Part shown: positions 21,847 to 32,004 of the stretch, one piece after another | How the letters are laid out: every line of letters begins with the position of its first letter | Position numbering within the stretch: position 1 is the stretch's first letter | Origin: Mortierella sp. BCC40632 | Lineage: Eukaryota > Mortierellomycota > Mortierellomycetes > Mortierellales > Mortierellaceae | Length of the DNA: 64,000 nucleotides | Reading direction: 5' to 3' | NCBI GenBank assembly: GCA_011634665.1 | Contig: WAEK01000018.1 | Location: 429,501 to 493,500 of the forward strand | Made by a program: the position numbers and the translations under genes | The notes under the pieces: model-generated | Databases searched by the model: none | What the model saw: only the letters and a program-made list of their open reading frames with translations | What the model was told of the DNA's origin: nothing

Positions 21847-22401
21847 AGGAAAAAAATGACGACCCCTTCAGTTCACAGGGGCCTCAGTAAGTCAAATCGA
21901 CCCCGTTACAGGCGTTTAGTGCCCTAGGGCTCCAGCAATAGACCTAGGAGGGGCAGGAATACCTCCTAATAAAAGGGGGACTCTGTCCTAGAAAGACCTT
22001 CAGAAGTAGACACGAGTTCGTTCAACCACTTCCAACCCAGACACCCCTTTGACTTGTTGCACCTCTTGCCTATCCAACGTACTATTTTTTTTTTTTTTTT
22101 TTTTGCAGGCACTGATAGAGGCTTTATTTGTCGCGTGCATCCGTCTATGCTCTGCAAAGGATATAGCTGCCGCTGCCTCTTCTAGAAGAAACCTGTCTAA
22201 ACCATCCACTACAATAGCCTTATCTCCGCTATGAGCGTTTCTCTGTCATCGGAACCCATAGCGGTCTCCTACGCTCCTTCGACTCTCAAAGGCTCCAACT
22301 TTGCTCCCCACTGAAGATTACAACGGCAGCCATAGCAAAGTAACAGTGGTACCATTGGCTCAAAAAATAAGCGAGAGTTCAAAGATTCAAGAAAGGTGAT
22401 T
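21847..22401. other. intergenic between Crypton end and zinc-finger gene
   Basis: No gene recognised. It has a T-run at 22084-22104 and several short G/C-rich inverted motifs (CCTAGGGCTCC / GACCTAGGAGGGGC, about 21923-21955) that may be further transposon debris. Confidence 0.35.
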
Positions 22402-23638
22402 TTAATTCTCTCTTTGGCCGACTGTATTAGTTTTTTCCATTGGAGGACTACGATCAAGGTTCAAAGTTGTGTGTTGCTCATATGACTTCGCCATTGCTAC
22501 TCGAGCGTTTCGACTACTCGATTCCGCCTCCTTACTTTCTTCCCTAAACGGGTCTTCCACGGCAGGCTTCGAAAGAACAGTAGGTGCGATACTATTTGGT
22601 TGGAATCCAGAGCTACAGCTCGATCTTGAATCATCCCTGAATGGGTCACTCATCGCCACTACGAATGGTTCAGTCAACTCTGCCACTAAAAGAGGAGAGT
22701 ACACAAAGTCAGATAACGAATAACTTCTGGGTCAATCAAAATAAGCATCGGGTGTCTGAAATTACTTGGAAGTGTGTGCCCTGCCGATCCGAAGCTGTAG
22801 CTTTGCGTCTCTAAATCATAATAGATTCCTTGCCTTCCTTCGGTCCTTCCTTTGATCCTTCCTTCTATCCTTCCTTCGATCCTTCGCACCTGAGTATCGC
22901 CCTCGATAAGAGTTCGTTTCAAATCCATATGCCGAACCAAGTTGTCTTGTTCTAAGACTGCAAGCTTGGCCATGATGTCCTGTTGCAAAATACCTTGCTT
23001 CTGTAGCATATCGCTTTGCTCCTTGACTGCTCTAACGAGCTCCCTCCATCCTTGCTTAGTCACTACATCTGGCAAAGGGATAATGGTTTGCAGCATTAGG
23101 GACTAGACTAATCTAAAGTAAATCTTCCAAATCTGTGTAAAAAGGCAGACTTACTTGTAATTTCTCCCTCACTGTCAGCTCTCCTGCTGCATTGTGCTAC
23201 ACTTTGTAGACCGGAGATCGGAGTAGAGGCTCCATGGCTTTCGTTCTCTGGATCATGAGGACTGTCTTTTGATGCCCAGTATGCATCCTCAGATACAGGA
23301 ACAAGGTCAATTACGAGGTTTTCCCCTAAGACCTTGCGTAGCTTTAGACAGCTTTCAGCATGGCGCCTAATTAAGGTTAAGACTTTGGTTGACTCTCCGC
23401 AAATGTAGCTGAAGAATCCGTTTCCCCCTCAATTGATCAAGTGTGCCAGAGCTTCTTTGCTATCATTGCTTGGAGTGATCCTGACAAAACAATCCCGATG
23501 ATATCGTGAAAGGTGTGATCGGTCGCTTTGCTCCAGTATCTCTCGCCGCAAATCTCGTTTTTCTATTAGCCCATAGGCACAATAGTCAACCGAACAGTCG
23601 GCTGCTAGCGATCTTGCTTTCCCCTTGACTTTTGGCAT
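22402..23638 (-). pseudogene. zinc-finger/coiled-coil hypothetical gene interrupted by one in-frame TGA
   Basis: Three exons join perfectly in phase: 23638-23155, 23068-22766 and 22685-22402, 357 codons including stops. Codon 70 (23431-23429) is TGA, yet the same frame continues open through the rest of exon 1 and both later exons. N-terminal part: CSVDYCAYGLIEKRDL, then RYHRDCFVRI, and after the stop YICGESTKVLTLIRRHAESC, a spaced Cys/His pattern suggesting one or two BED/C2HC-like fingers. Middle: a probable coiled coil (LVRAVKEQSDMLQKQGILQQ) and a short RIEGRIEGRIKGRTEGR repeat from CTTCCTT-type repeats at 22848-22886. C-terminus: Ser-rich. No GT-AG intron that removes the TGA was found. 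It could be a recent nonsense mutation (CGA to TGA fits) or two separate genes. The function is unknown; a transposon-derived origin is plausible from its neighbours. Confidence 0.5.
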
Positions 23639-23784
23639 TGGGGAGCAGGGGGTAAGGTTGTGAAAGGAATACGAGTGAAAGAGTTCGATCGAAGGTCAAA
23701 TTAGGAATGCGGCATTGGTGAACAGGCTTCTTCAACTTGCCCTTTTATTCTCGCAACATCGAGGGTGACGAGGAAGGATAGGGG

Positions 23785-23990
23785 TGGGAGGGAGACGATG
23801 AGGGAGACGATGAGAGAGACGATGAGGGAGACGATGAGGGAGACGGAGGGGGAGACGAGGAAGGAGTGGAACGAAGATAGGTGTGGGAGTGATACGATGG
23901 GGGAGACGATGAGGGAGACGACGAGGGAGACGGTGAGGGAGACGATGAGAGAGACGGTGAGGGAGACGACGACAGCTGAGTTGATGGCCC
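23785..23990. repeat. 12-bp minisatellite (GGGAGACGATGA)n
   Basis: About fifteen imperfect units alternate GAGGGAGACGATGA and GAGAGAGACGGTGA. Both strands remain open (ETMRETMRE on +, SPSSSPSSSP on -) because the unit length is a multiple of three. It is not considered a gene. Confidence 0.8.
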
Positions 23991-24543
23991 GGTCGTCTCA
24001 GAGCCTGGGATCGTCAAAATGTCCAGAAAAGATGAGGGAGCTGATGATGCGAGTGGGAAAGATGGAGGCTATTTTATTGTATTCTGAATTTCAGCTAATT
24101 TTGCTGTTCATATTAATGGACATTATCCAGTCTTCCCGCTGGTTCATAAAAAAATTATAGTTCATCTATGGACCATCAAACTTTCAGTATTGTCCATTTC
24201 ATATGTTTTTGATTTCTGCAAAGTAAATATTGACAACAAGGGATGCTCTCCTACCGTCAATCTGTCAACTGATCGTGCCAAGTCCCTTATTAACTCAGTC
24301 ATCCTCGTGAATTAGCATCGTCTCGACCATCAAATAAAGTAGACACGCGCATTTTTGGTACGTTTTGGAGACCAAAAGTGCGGGTTCTCCCTCGTCTTTT
24401 TCGGCATTTACATTTCTTTCCAAGAGTTCGTCTTTATTTTTTTGATAGCTACCTTGACTCACATTGCCACCAATTTCTCAGTCTTTTTTTTTTTTTTTTT
24501 TTTTTCACACCGTATCGCACCACCTTGACAACTCCTCTCCTCA

Positions 24544-25620
24544 ATGACTATTTCTGAAGACCTGCGACTGCGAGCAGTGATACTTTACAGCTTCCATGGG
24601 CTATCAAAAACCGACACGGCTGCCTTGCTGTCTATTTCAGAGTCGAGCGTGCTCCAATGGACAGGCAAGACAGAGAAAACAATTCAAAGACTACTTGCTC
24701 CTGACTCGTCCAACTTATTAATATTGACGCTTTTGTTCGCTATTGAAATAGTGATGTTCAACAAGACTGGCTCAGTGGTGCATAGAAGAGTATCTGAACG
24801 GAAGTCAAGCTGGCCTGATGAGGTTATTGACTATGTGAGACAGTATGCCGAATGCCATCCCTGCTTCCTTCTTGAAGAGCTCCAAGAAGCACTCCGCGAC
24901 AAGTTCCCAGACCTGAAGAATTTGTCACTGAGTACTCTTTGCCGCGCTCTTCGACATGACCTAAGGTTGAGCAGGAAGGTACTTACCAAGCGTGCTCGTG
25001 AAGCTCTTCTTCAAGAAATCGAGGATTTCAAGGCACGCCTGTCGCCATGGTACCTGAATCGGGAGCAGTTGATATTTGTAGACGAAACGAGCAAAGACGG
25101 GCGTGCTGCCGTGCGGGATCATGCGTGGTCGACGATCGGCTCTCCAGCCTTTGTGATGCTCCCTTTTGCTCGAGGGAAAAGGCTTTCTGCGATGGCAGTG
25201 TTCTCCTGCCGCGGTTTCATTGACTGGCATATCATTGACAAGACTTTCAACCAAGCCCAGTTTTACGAAGCCATTGTCAATCACCTCCTTCCCCATCTTC
25301 AGCCCTGGCCCCTGGCGAATAGTATCGTCATCATGGATAACGCTCGAATTCATATGAGCACTTTGGTAGAAGACGCCATCCACTCCCGAGGGGCCATTCT
25401 TGTTCACCTACCCCCGTACTGTCCCCAGCTCAATCCAATAGAGTTAGGATTCAGCCTGGTCAAGAGATGGATTCAACACCATGCTAATCTTGCATACCAA
25501 GTTTTGCCAATGGAGATGCTAAACCTCGCTTTCCGAGCGTATTCACAAACCACCTCAATCAACATGTATTCTCATTGTGAGTTGGTGGAGAAGGGATCTT
25601 TGCAGCCCCTCCAGGATTAA
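24544..25620 (+). CDS. DD34E transposase (IS630/Tc1/mariner superfamily, DDE_3 type)
   Basis: An intact 358-aa ORF. The N-terminus has a helix-turn-helix (LRLRAVILYSFHGLSKTDTA, SISESSVLQWTG), then a second winged-helix-like part (LEELQEALRDKFPDL). Catalytic acids: Asp about 180 in IFVDETSKDG, Asp about 265 in IVIMDNARIH and Glu about 300 in LPPYCPQLNPIELGF, with 34 residues between the last two, i.e. DD34E. A hydrophobic stretch after residue 52 (LLILTLLFAIEIVMF) looks foreign to the fold and could be an unspliced short intron or an insertion in the linker. The ORF is otherwise uninterrupted, so the copy may still be functional. The function is cut-and-paste transposition in the nucleus. Confidence 0.88.
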   Translation: MTISEDLRLRAVILYSFHGLSKTDTAALLSISESSVLQWTGKTEKTIQRLLAPDSSNLLILTLLFAIEIVMFNKTGSVVHRRVSERKSSWPDEVIDYVRQYAECHPCFLLEELQEALRDKFPDLKNLSLSTLCRALRHDLRLSRKVLTKRAREALLQEIEDFKARLSPWYLNREQLIFVDETSKDGRAAVRDHAWSTIGSPAFVMLPFARGKRLSAMAVFSCRGFIDWHIIDKTFNQAQFYEAIVNHLLPHLQPWPLANSIVIMDNARIHMSTLVEDAIHSRGAILVHLPPYCPQLNPIELGFSLVKRWIQHHANLAYQVLPMEMLNLAFRAYSQTTSINMYSHCELVEKGSLQPLQD

Positions 25621-25677
25621 AAAAATTTACTTGATGTTTTTTTCATACAAAAAAAAAAAAAGAGAGAGAGAATACTA

Positions 25678-27189
25678 CTAAAAGGCTCTCCGCTCGTTTG
25701 CTCCGAGTCTTCTTCTTACCAGTCTGTCCTCATTGTCTTCGTTTTCATTCTGGAATTCGTGGTACCGACGAGTTACTGACTTTTTCTTTCTTGTCCGTAA
25801 ATCGTCTGTGTTGCTGTGCTCGCCAGCTGAGTCTACTTGAATGACTCGAGCTTTCTCGCGCTTAATAAAAAGTGATGTTTGTTGCGATGGTTTGCGAGGA
25901 TTCTCTTGTAGAGAGAGTGTGTGGAGTGGAGATCTTTTAGAAGTGCGATGTGCTGAGCTGCCGCTGGGTGCAGAGGTGTCAATGGAAGGACGAGTTGGTG
26001 GGTCACGGAGCGAACGACGGCGGTCAGGAGAACGAGAATTGTGAGACTGCGCAGGGAAAGTGGCGGCGTGATATTTCTGGGAGGAGAGTGTGTATGGTCG
26101 GGTGTAATCTCTCGGGGTGGAGCGGCGAGAGGTCTGTGCGACAGGGGTAAAATTGAAATCGGCAAATGGTGAAGGAGAGAGAGTAGTGTGAGAGCGTCTA
26201 CTCTGAGTTGACCATCGGTTGCCACCAAAAGGTGGCGTATTCTCATGGTCCTCGGCAATCTCGATGGGCTCGAATGGCGGGGAGTGTTGGCGGCTGTGGA
26301 GACTCCCGAGTGCAGGGCCAGGAATCAGCCCTATCGCTCTCTGGAGCCCCTCTCTACTGGCGAAAGTAATCGAGGTGACACGCAAAGTGACTGGGCCGTC
26401 ACCACCTGGCTCAGGAGTGGTTGGAATACGGCCTTCAGCAATCATTCGGTCGATATGGCGGACTTGGGCTCTGGTAGAGGTCTCTGGTACCTCAGGAGGT
26501 TCTCCGTCACTCTGGGGGACAGTTTTGCGCCTTGATAGCGTCTGGGCACTCCAAGCTGACTCGTATCGGCCCATGGGTCGCATTTGACCTCGCTGGGTCG
26601 CCCGTGCAATGGAAGCGGCATGGTTGCGGACTGTGACTTGTGATCCGCGGTTGAGAGTGGTGTTGTTGTACGTTGGCATAGTGATGTAGGTGAAGAGATC
26701 GAGGATGACCACTTCGTCCTCCTTCCCTTGTCTGTTGAGGATTTTGCGAAAGTGGCGCCAGGCTTTTATCAGCTCTGAGGGGACGTTGTCATCGTGTAGC
26801 TGGATGAGCTCCCTCTGCCCGGCCCTGCTTGTCGGCTTAAGCTAAACCTCAAGAGGGCCATTGTCAGCATACAACGGCTGCCCATCCAAGTCCATTCGGC
26901 GGACCTCATCCTTCACAAAGCTGACCAAGGTTATGAAACCGATGTTAGGAATGAGCATAGTTTGAGGTGCCTCAAGCTGGCGACCGTCCTTGCTCTTCAA
27001 AGCTCTATGAGTTGTTCGGGGCTGCCCTTTTCGGACATTGATGCGGATATTGAGGAAGGAAGGGAGAGCAATAGGTGCTTTTGCTGAGGATTCCTGTGTT
27101 TGGGTAGGAGGCGGGGAGGAAGAAACAATGGAGGACTCGGGGGAGTCATCAGAGAGTGGGTAGGGAGGGGACATACTGGCACGGTTCAT
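25678..27189 (-). pseudogene. long hypothetical ORF (504 codons) with one in-frame TAG
   Basis: Reading from ATG 27189, the frame is open to the stop at 25680-25678 except for a single TAG at 26844-26842 (codon 116). Upstream of it lies a Ser/Pro leader and then a compact part (LPSFLNIRINVRKGQPRTTH, GFITLVSFVKDEVRRMDLDG); immediately downstream the sequence stays protein-like (RELIQLHDDNVPSELIKAWR, EDEVVILDLFTYITM). The C-terminal half is Ser/Pro/Arg-rich and probably disordered, ending basic and acidic (RTRKKKSVTRRYHEFQ). Options: nonsense mutation, stop readthrough, or a very short (48-bp) in-frame intron from GTTTAG to ATCCAG. I recognise no family. The tail-to-tail position with the DD34E transposase suggests it is an accessory transposon protein. 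Confidence 0.45.
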
Positions 27190-27385
27190 GCTAGTGGGGG
27201 AGAGGAAGAGATGCACAACCCATGTCTTGAGACCAGCACTTTAGTTTTAGAGGGTGTCAAAAAAGGTGACCATTGACTGCAAACAAATGCTTGAGAAGAG
27301 CTGATAGCACGCATGTTCAATAGATTTGCCCCATATAATACTGCGGTTAGATTTCAAAAAATGTGAGAGAATGGCAAAAATATAT
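27190..27385. other. intergenic between the long ORF and tRNA-Ser
   Basis: It contains the candidate right end of the DD34E element. An A5 run at 27376-27380 reads as T5 on the minus strand and is the likely Pol III terminator of the tRNA. Confidence 0.4.
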
Positions 27386-27466
27386 CGACAACAGCAGGAT
27401 TTGAACCTGCGCGGGAGAACCCATGAGATTTCTAGTCTCACGCCTTAACCGCTCGGCCATGTTGTC
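27386..27466 (-). tRNA. tRNA-Ser(AGA)
   Basis: On the minus strand the 5' acceptor GACAACA pairs with TGTTGTC, followed by discriminator G. The D arm has the A box TGGCCGAGCGG, the anticodon stem-loop is TGAGA-CTAGAAA-TCTCA with anticodon AGA, there is a long variable arm (GGGTTCTCCC region) as expected for serine, and the T arm is GCAGGTTCAAATCCTGC with a B box. It has no intron. T5 follows 5 bases downstream. Confidence 0.95.
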
Positions 27467-27479
27467 TTTACATGTTGAC

Positions 27480-27600
27480 AGCGAGGAATTCGAACTTTCG
27501 ACAATATTATTTCATTTATTTCCTTGCAAAACGTTATTTCCTAGAACTGAACCTGGTTTCTTCGGTTGGCACCCTGGGTAGACTTTTGGACTAAGAAAAA
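27480..27600. other. junction between tRNA and LINE, with a B-box-like motif
   Basis: Minus strand AAGTTCGAATTCCTCGC resembles a tRNA T-arm/B box but lacks the rest of a cloverleaf. No gene is called. It may be the remnant of a second tRNA or the LINE insertion site. Confidence 0.25.
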
Positions 27601-29812
27601 AAGAAAGAGAAAGAGAGAAGAAAAAAAGGAATAAAGAAAGAGAAAAAGAGAAGGAAAAAAGAAAAAAAGAAAGAAGACGAATTGTAAGGCGGAGAAGGCA
27701 CGAGTACCGAAGTCGGATAAGACTGCGAAGAACGCTCCGAACAAGGTACGCCAAGGAGTCCGCAAGGAGAAGAAGGAGACCATGGCTGAATAGGTTGACA
27801 CACCTGGCGAACATAGACAATACAGACAGAAGGAACGCCGTCAGGAGGGAAGCCGAAATAGCCATGGCGAGGGAAGCAATACCACTCCGAGAAGCAGTTA
27901 CAGAGGTACAGCCACAGGGAGTCTTTGAGGGAGTGCAGTTGAACAGACTAACGATCGAGGAAGTCAAACGGTGGAGAGAACAACTGAAGGACGAGGACAC
28001 CATTGTTTTGTTTTCTGATGGATCAATGAAAGACATGGGCAAAGACAGTGTAAAGATGACTTTCGGAGTGGTGGCAGAGCGAGGGCATGGCTGCGATTCT
28101 ATTATCTCAGGATCAACGAGTGGATACGCGTCGTCGACGAAGGCAGAGCTGATCGGGCTCCTCGCAGCAATCCTATGCAGCCCACGGGAGAAGGAGACAA
28201 TAGTCCGCTTGGACAACACGGCTGTTGTCAAAGGATTTCAAAAGCTAGTAAAGGGCCGCGTGGATGCCACTCGCAGGATCAAGCAGAGAGCCACGTATGC
28301 GGAGTGGTGGACGCAGGTGCACAGGGCATACTGTAATCAGGGAGAACGGGTTACAGTTGAGTGGGTCAGAGGTCACTCGGGTGTGGGTGGCAATGAGGCG
28401 GCGGACCGGTTAGTGAACAGGGCGCATAGGGGAGAAAGACAAGAGTGGAAACTGCCCGACAGAATGCAGGAAGAGTACGGCTGTAGAGCAACATTCCTAG
28501 GAGATCCGCTAGAGGATGACGTGCGACAGCTGCTCAAACTTCAGTCGGCGGCGAGGATACACCAACACTGGCTTAGACAGAACAGGACCAAGAGGTACAT
28601 CAGGAACTGGAAAGCCATTGAATGGAGTCCAACTCTAGACATTATCCACAGCAGGAACCCGCCAAGGGGATTTTTTACCAGCGAAAGCGACTGTAAGAAG
28701 AGAGCGCACAGGATAAAGAAACTGCATGGGATGCTGCCGACTCTAACCGAGATGAAGAAGCGCCACCCAGACCTATATGAGGAGGATACGTGCAGAGTCT
28801 GCGAGGAGGAACCGGAAACGATGGAGCACGTGTGGAGATGTAGAGCAACGAGGCAGATGCAGGAAGAAGGATGGAAGGAGATGGTGTCGAGAGTGAAGGA
28901 CAGTGGACGTAGACAGTGGCTGAAGGAGAAAAGGGAGTGGAAGGAAAGAAAGGAGAAGGCTCAGCAGGAAAAGAAGAAGTTCAGGCAGAAGGAGCCGAGG
29001 TTCACAGAAAGACGGGATGAGGAGTTGTGGGACTCGCTGGAGGATGTTTTCCAGGGTGTGGCAAATATCCGGCCAAGAGAATACGAGGAGAGGGACAACG
29101 AGGAGGAAGACGACCAACCGATGCACATCATCATGGAAGCATACCAAGGCTTAGTACCAAAAGAGTTGGTGCTAAGATGGAAGATAATGCACAGGACGAC
29201 AGGGACTACGGCAAAGTATATGGCCAGCCGGTTTATTGAGAACATTGAGGAGTATGGTAGAAAGCAGATCTGGGGCCAACGGTGTGACACCACAGTGAAT
29301 TGGGAAAAGTCGATAGGAATCTCTGCAGTGAGCAAACGCGCTGGGAGACGCAACGGTGCTGACGGACACCAAGGTAGCTGTGGAGATTTCTCTGACTTGA
29401 ACAATCCGCTGAGGCAGAAGCCGAACCTCAAGGAGGCATACGATGAAGCAGACCGTACTGTGCATGAGTACTACCTTGGAAAGAGGAAGCTGGAGGTGAT
29501 GGAGCGGCTAGGGAGTTGGAAAAAAGTGTTAGCGATGGACCAAGAGGGCTAAAAGACGACGAATGAGCGCAACAGGCCGCGTAGGGAGCTGGCATTACGA
29601 CCACTCATGCGACGTGGTTGATGGCGAACAGAGTATCTGGACATTAGGTAGAACTATTTAGTGTTTATTTGCAGGGCTAGATCCTGTTATGGCCCAAGTG
29701 ACAACGGGGCAGTAGCCCCGGTATTCCATAAACTCTGCATGCCCACGTGAAGTTCGTTGACATCCTAAGGCCCCAAGTTAACTGGGCTGTTTCCTTTGTC
29801 ATTGAAAAAAAA
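27600..29812 (+). mobile_element. 5'-truncated LINE (Tad1/I-like) with short A tail
   Basis: The coding remnant is followed by about 250 bp of 3'UTR ending in A8 at 29805-29812, the mark of target-primed reverse transcription. The 5' limit is estimated at the GA-rich tract beside tRNA-Ser. No target-site duplication was found by eye. Confidence 0.65.
27660..29552 (+). CDS. non-LTR retrotransposon ORF2 C-terminal part: RNase H and CCHC-like finger
   Basis: The frame is open from the purine-rich tract near 27660 and gives at least 585 aa to the TAA-type stop at 29552. RNase H signature residues appear in order: Asp in LFSDGSM, Glu in TKAELIGLLAAI, Asp in VRLDNTAVV, and the Asp of GHSGVGGNEAADRL. 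Further on is CRVCEEEPETMEHVWRC, a C-x2-C-x8-H-x3-C finger typical of Tad1/I-like LINE ORF2 C-termini. The endonuclease and reverse transcriptase expected upstream are absent, so the copy is 5'-truncated. A basic Arg/Lys stretch (about 27660-27780) precedes the RNase H. The protein-coding part that remains has no internal stop. Confidence 0.82.
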   Translation, partial: RKKERRRIVRRRRHEYRSRIRLRRTLRTRYAKESARRRRRPWLNRLTHLANIDNTDRRNAVRREAEIAMAREAIPLREAVTEVQPQGVFEGVQLNRLTIEEVKRWREQLKDEDTIVLFSDGSMKDMGKDSVKMTFGVVAERGHGCDSIISGSTSGYASSTKAELIGLLAAILCSPREKETIVRLDNTAVVKGFQKLVKGRVDATRRIKQRATYAEWWTQVHRAYCNQGERVTVEWVRGHSGVGGNEAADRLVNRAHRGERQEWKLPDRMQEEYGCRATFLGDPLEDDVRQLLKLQSAARIHQHWLRQNRTKRYIRNWKAIEWSPTLDIIHSRNPPRGFFTSESDCKKRAHRIKKLHGMLPTLTEMKKRHPDLYEEDTCRVCEEEPETMEHVWRCRATRQMQEEGWKEMVSRVKDSGRRQWLKEKREWKERKEKAQQEKKKFRQKEPRFTERRDEELWDSLEDVFQGVANIRPREYEERDNEEEDDQPMHIIMEAYQGLVPKELVLRWKIMHRTTGTTAKYMASRFIENIEEYGRKQIWGQRCDTTVNWEKSIGISAVSKRAGRRNGADGHQGSCGDFSDLNNPLRQKPNLKEAYDEADRTVHEYYLGKRKLEVMERLGSWKKVLAMDQEG

Positions 29813-30308
29813 CAGGTAAAGTCGAGAGAGAGGGTAGAAGGAGAAGGGTGATCAATGTCCCGGTGCTTGTTGCTGCGCCCGTCCGTTGAGGAACCTGGGG
29901 TACGACTGATGACACAAGTCTTTGCGTGAAGAGAAATGAAGGGTTAAAAAGGGTGAAAGTGAACAAGAAAAAGAAAAGACAAGCGCTCAGCAGTGGGCTG
30001 CTTAGACAGCTTTCCAAGCTTGCCAAGGTTGACTGCGTCAAAGAGCCGATACGGAAGTGGACGGTCTGGCCGGGTCGTATCCTGCGCTATCTTTTCCTCT
30101 CTCAGCTTCATAATACTATTTTCTACTTGCTTTACCTCACTGAGGAGAGTCCCTTGCAGGTGTCAGATAACGTCTTTGTCATTAGGTCAGTGTTGAGGAT
30201 TACTCCCCTCATCTTGCCCAAGCAACTGGTCCTGTCATCTGCAGTCGGGGTTCATCTTCTCAGCAGTACTAACAAGTAAAATAGAATGCCAAAGAGAAGA
30301 GAGGATGC

Positions 30309-30372
30309 AGGGGAGTGAACCCCGAGGAGAATGAAGAGCCTGGGTGGTGACCACCTAGCTTGGGTCACCATT
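30309..30372 (-). repeat. tRNA-like/SINE-like unit with A and B boxes
   Basis: On the minus strand TGACCCAAGCTAGGTGG resembles a Pol III A box, and GGGGTTCACTCCCC contains a B box (GGTTCACTCC) about 40 bases later. GATGTA and TGCATC could pair as an acceptor stem, and GGTGACC/GGTCACC forms a strong D-like stem, but no proper anticodon stem is present. It is most likely a tRNA-derived SINE head or a decayed tRNA. Confidence 0.35.
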
Positions 30373-31399
30373 ACATCAGGGTGAAGAAAGAGAACAGGGG
30401 AAGCAGGATAAAGAAAGTGAGCAAAAGTGAAGAGAGGTGGCGATAGCGATGGTATCGAAGAGACAGAAAGAGACTCCCAGGGAATGGGGCTACTTACTAT
30501 GTTGGTCCTGGTGTCCGCGTGCTCTAGTCCTCGTGTATGAGAGAGGACGGGGGTGGGGACGAGGATGGGAGAAGAGAAAGAAGCAAAAGGAAAGAACGAG
30601 AAAAACCAGAGTATAAAAAAATAATGGTGGCGTAGTGCTAGAGTCAACTCGAGCCTGGTCTAGGCACAGTGTGAGAGAAATCAGACGCGCCTGACAAACG
30701 CATCCGGAGCTCGATGCCAGAGGGTTTGCAAAGAGGAGACATCCAGAGCCAAGTTTGATGACAGCAAGGAAGTGTATGCCATTTTTTTTTCGATGCTTTT
30801 TGTAATCAGAATGAGTGGAATGAGGTCATTGAGCGAAAGAGGAACCACAAGAGACGGATACTCCTTCCACGAACACAGGAATCCCTGGAGACATACTCGA
30901 CCTTTCTGGAGGAACGTTGGATGCTCGGACCAAGGCGATGTGCATCCCCAGCAAACACTTTTCGTGTGACAACGGGCAAAGCACAGCCAACTCAGATGGG
31001 CTCTCTCTCGGTAGACAAGCCAAGACGCGTGTCCTTTTGATGCTTTGCAGCTTCAGTACCTTGGGGCAGGCAGAGTGGTGTTCTCGTGGATAATAATAAG
31101 GGTTTGTAGTTCTTCTATCGCGATAGCAACTGTCTCGACTATCCACGGCAGCACAGCGCCAAATGTTGGCAGACAGGTAAAAAAAATATGCTTGACCAAG
31201 AGTCGAAGGATATCGAGATAATTCTGCTGAGAGAATTTCCTTGGGAGTACGACATTTAGAGTAGCCAAAAGGTATGATTCCCAGCATCAAAAAGGGGATC
31301 CAAGAAGAATCAGAGTTTTCTGCTCGAGATTGCTTCACCCACAGCCAGCTCTCATTTCATTCAATACGAGTACACAGGGATATTCGAGTATTCATATTG

Positions 31400-31527
<128 letters not shown>

Positions 31528-31965
31528 TACTACGGTGTTCAGGCCTGCATCGGTGATTTATACACACTCTTGCGACAAGCGACAAGGAAGGGAAAATTAT
31601 GAAAAGACCATAGACCAAACATCGAAAGGGTGCGTCTTTTTTGCTTTGGGGGATCCAGTTGGCTCGCGATAGAGTGTGCGAATCCCGAGTGCCAATTCCT
31701 GAAGTTTGGGCACTCCATCGGGCCTCGAGATGGTCTTTCGGCGTTAGCAATCCAAATTGCTAGGGCATTCAATCCCTTCTCTCCACGCGCGATATTTTAT
31801 CTCTGTTCTTGCCGCAGAAAAGGCCACTAAGAGCTATTTTCATCTCCATTTTTACCCATCAGCCTCTGGGCCTCGCTTCAAGATCGTCCTCATCCACATA
31901 TATTCCAGGAGGGTCCCCGCAGACCAGCGTGCGTGTTAGTTTTCAGAGTATCTCTCACTCTAATT

Positions 31966-32004
<39 letters not shown>

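Larger units (their letters stand above)
24362..27260. mobile_element. candidate two-ORF Tc1/mariner-superfamily transposon
   Basis: A DD34E transposase (+) and a long tail-to-tail ORF (-) lie only 57 bp apart between 24.5 and 27.2 kb. Weakly similar inverted segments flank them: ACCAAAAGTGCGGGTTCTC near 24371 and, inverted, AACTAAAGTGCTGGTCTC near 27230-27247. The repeat match is imperfect and the boundaries are my inference; the two ORFs might instead be independent. Confidence 0.35.

Noticed and set aside
23785..23990. Possible coding repeat protein on either strand
   Set aside because: Open on both strands because of the 12-bp unit; no start or splice context.
26219..26587. Plus-strand ORF antisense to the 504-codon ORF
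   Set aside because: Biased composition mirrors the Ser/Pro/Arg-rich sense strand; no independent support.
30826..31338. Minus-strand 170-codon ORF in the gene-poor interval
   Set aside because: No domain, no introns, no promoter cues, and competing frames of similar length; kept only as unsupported.
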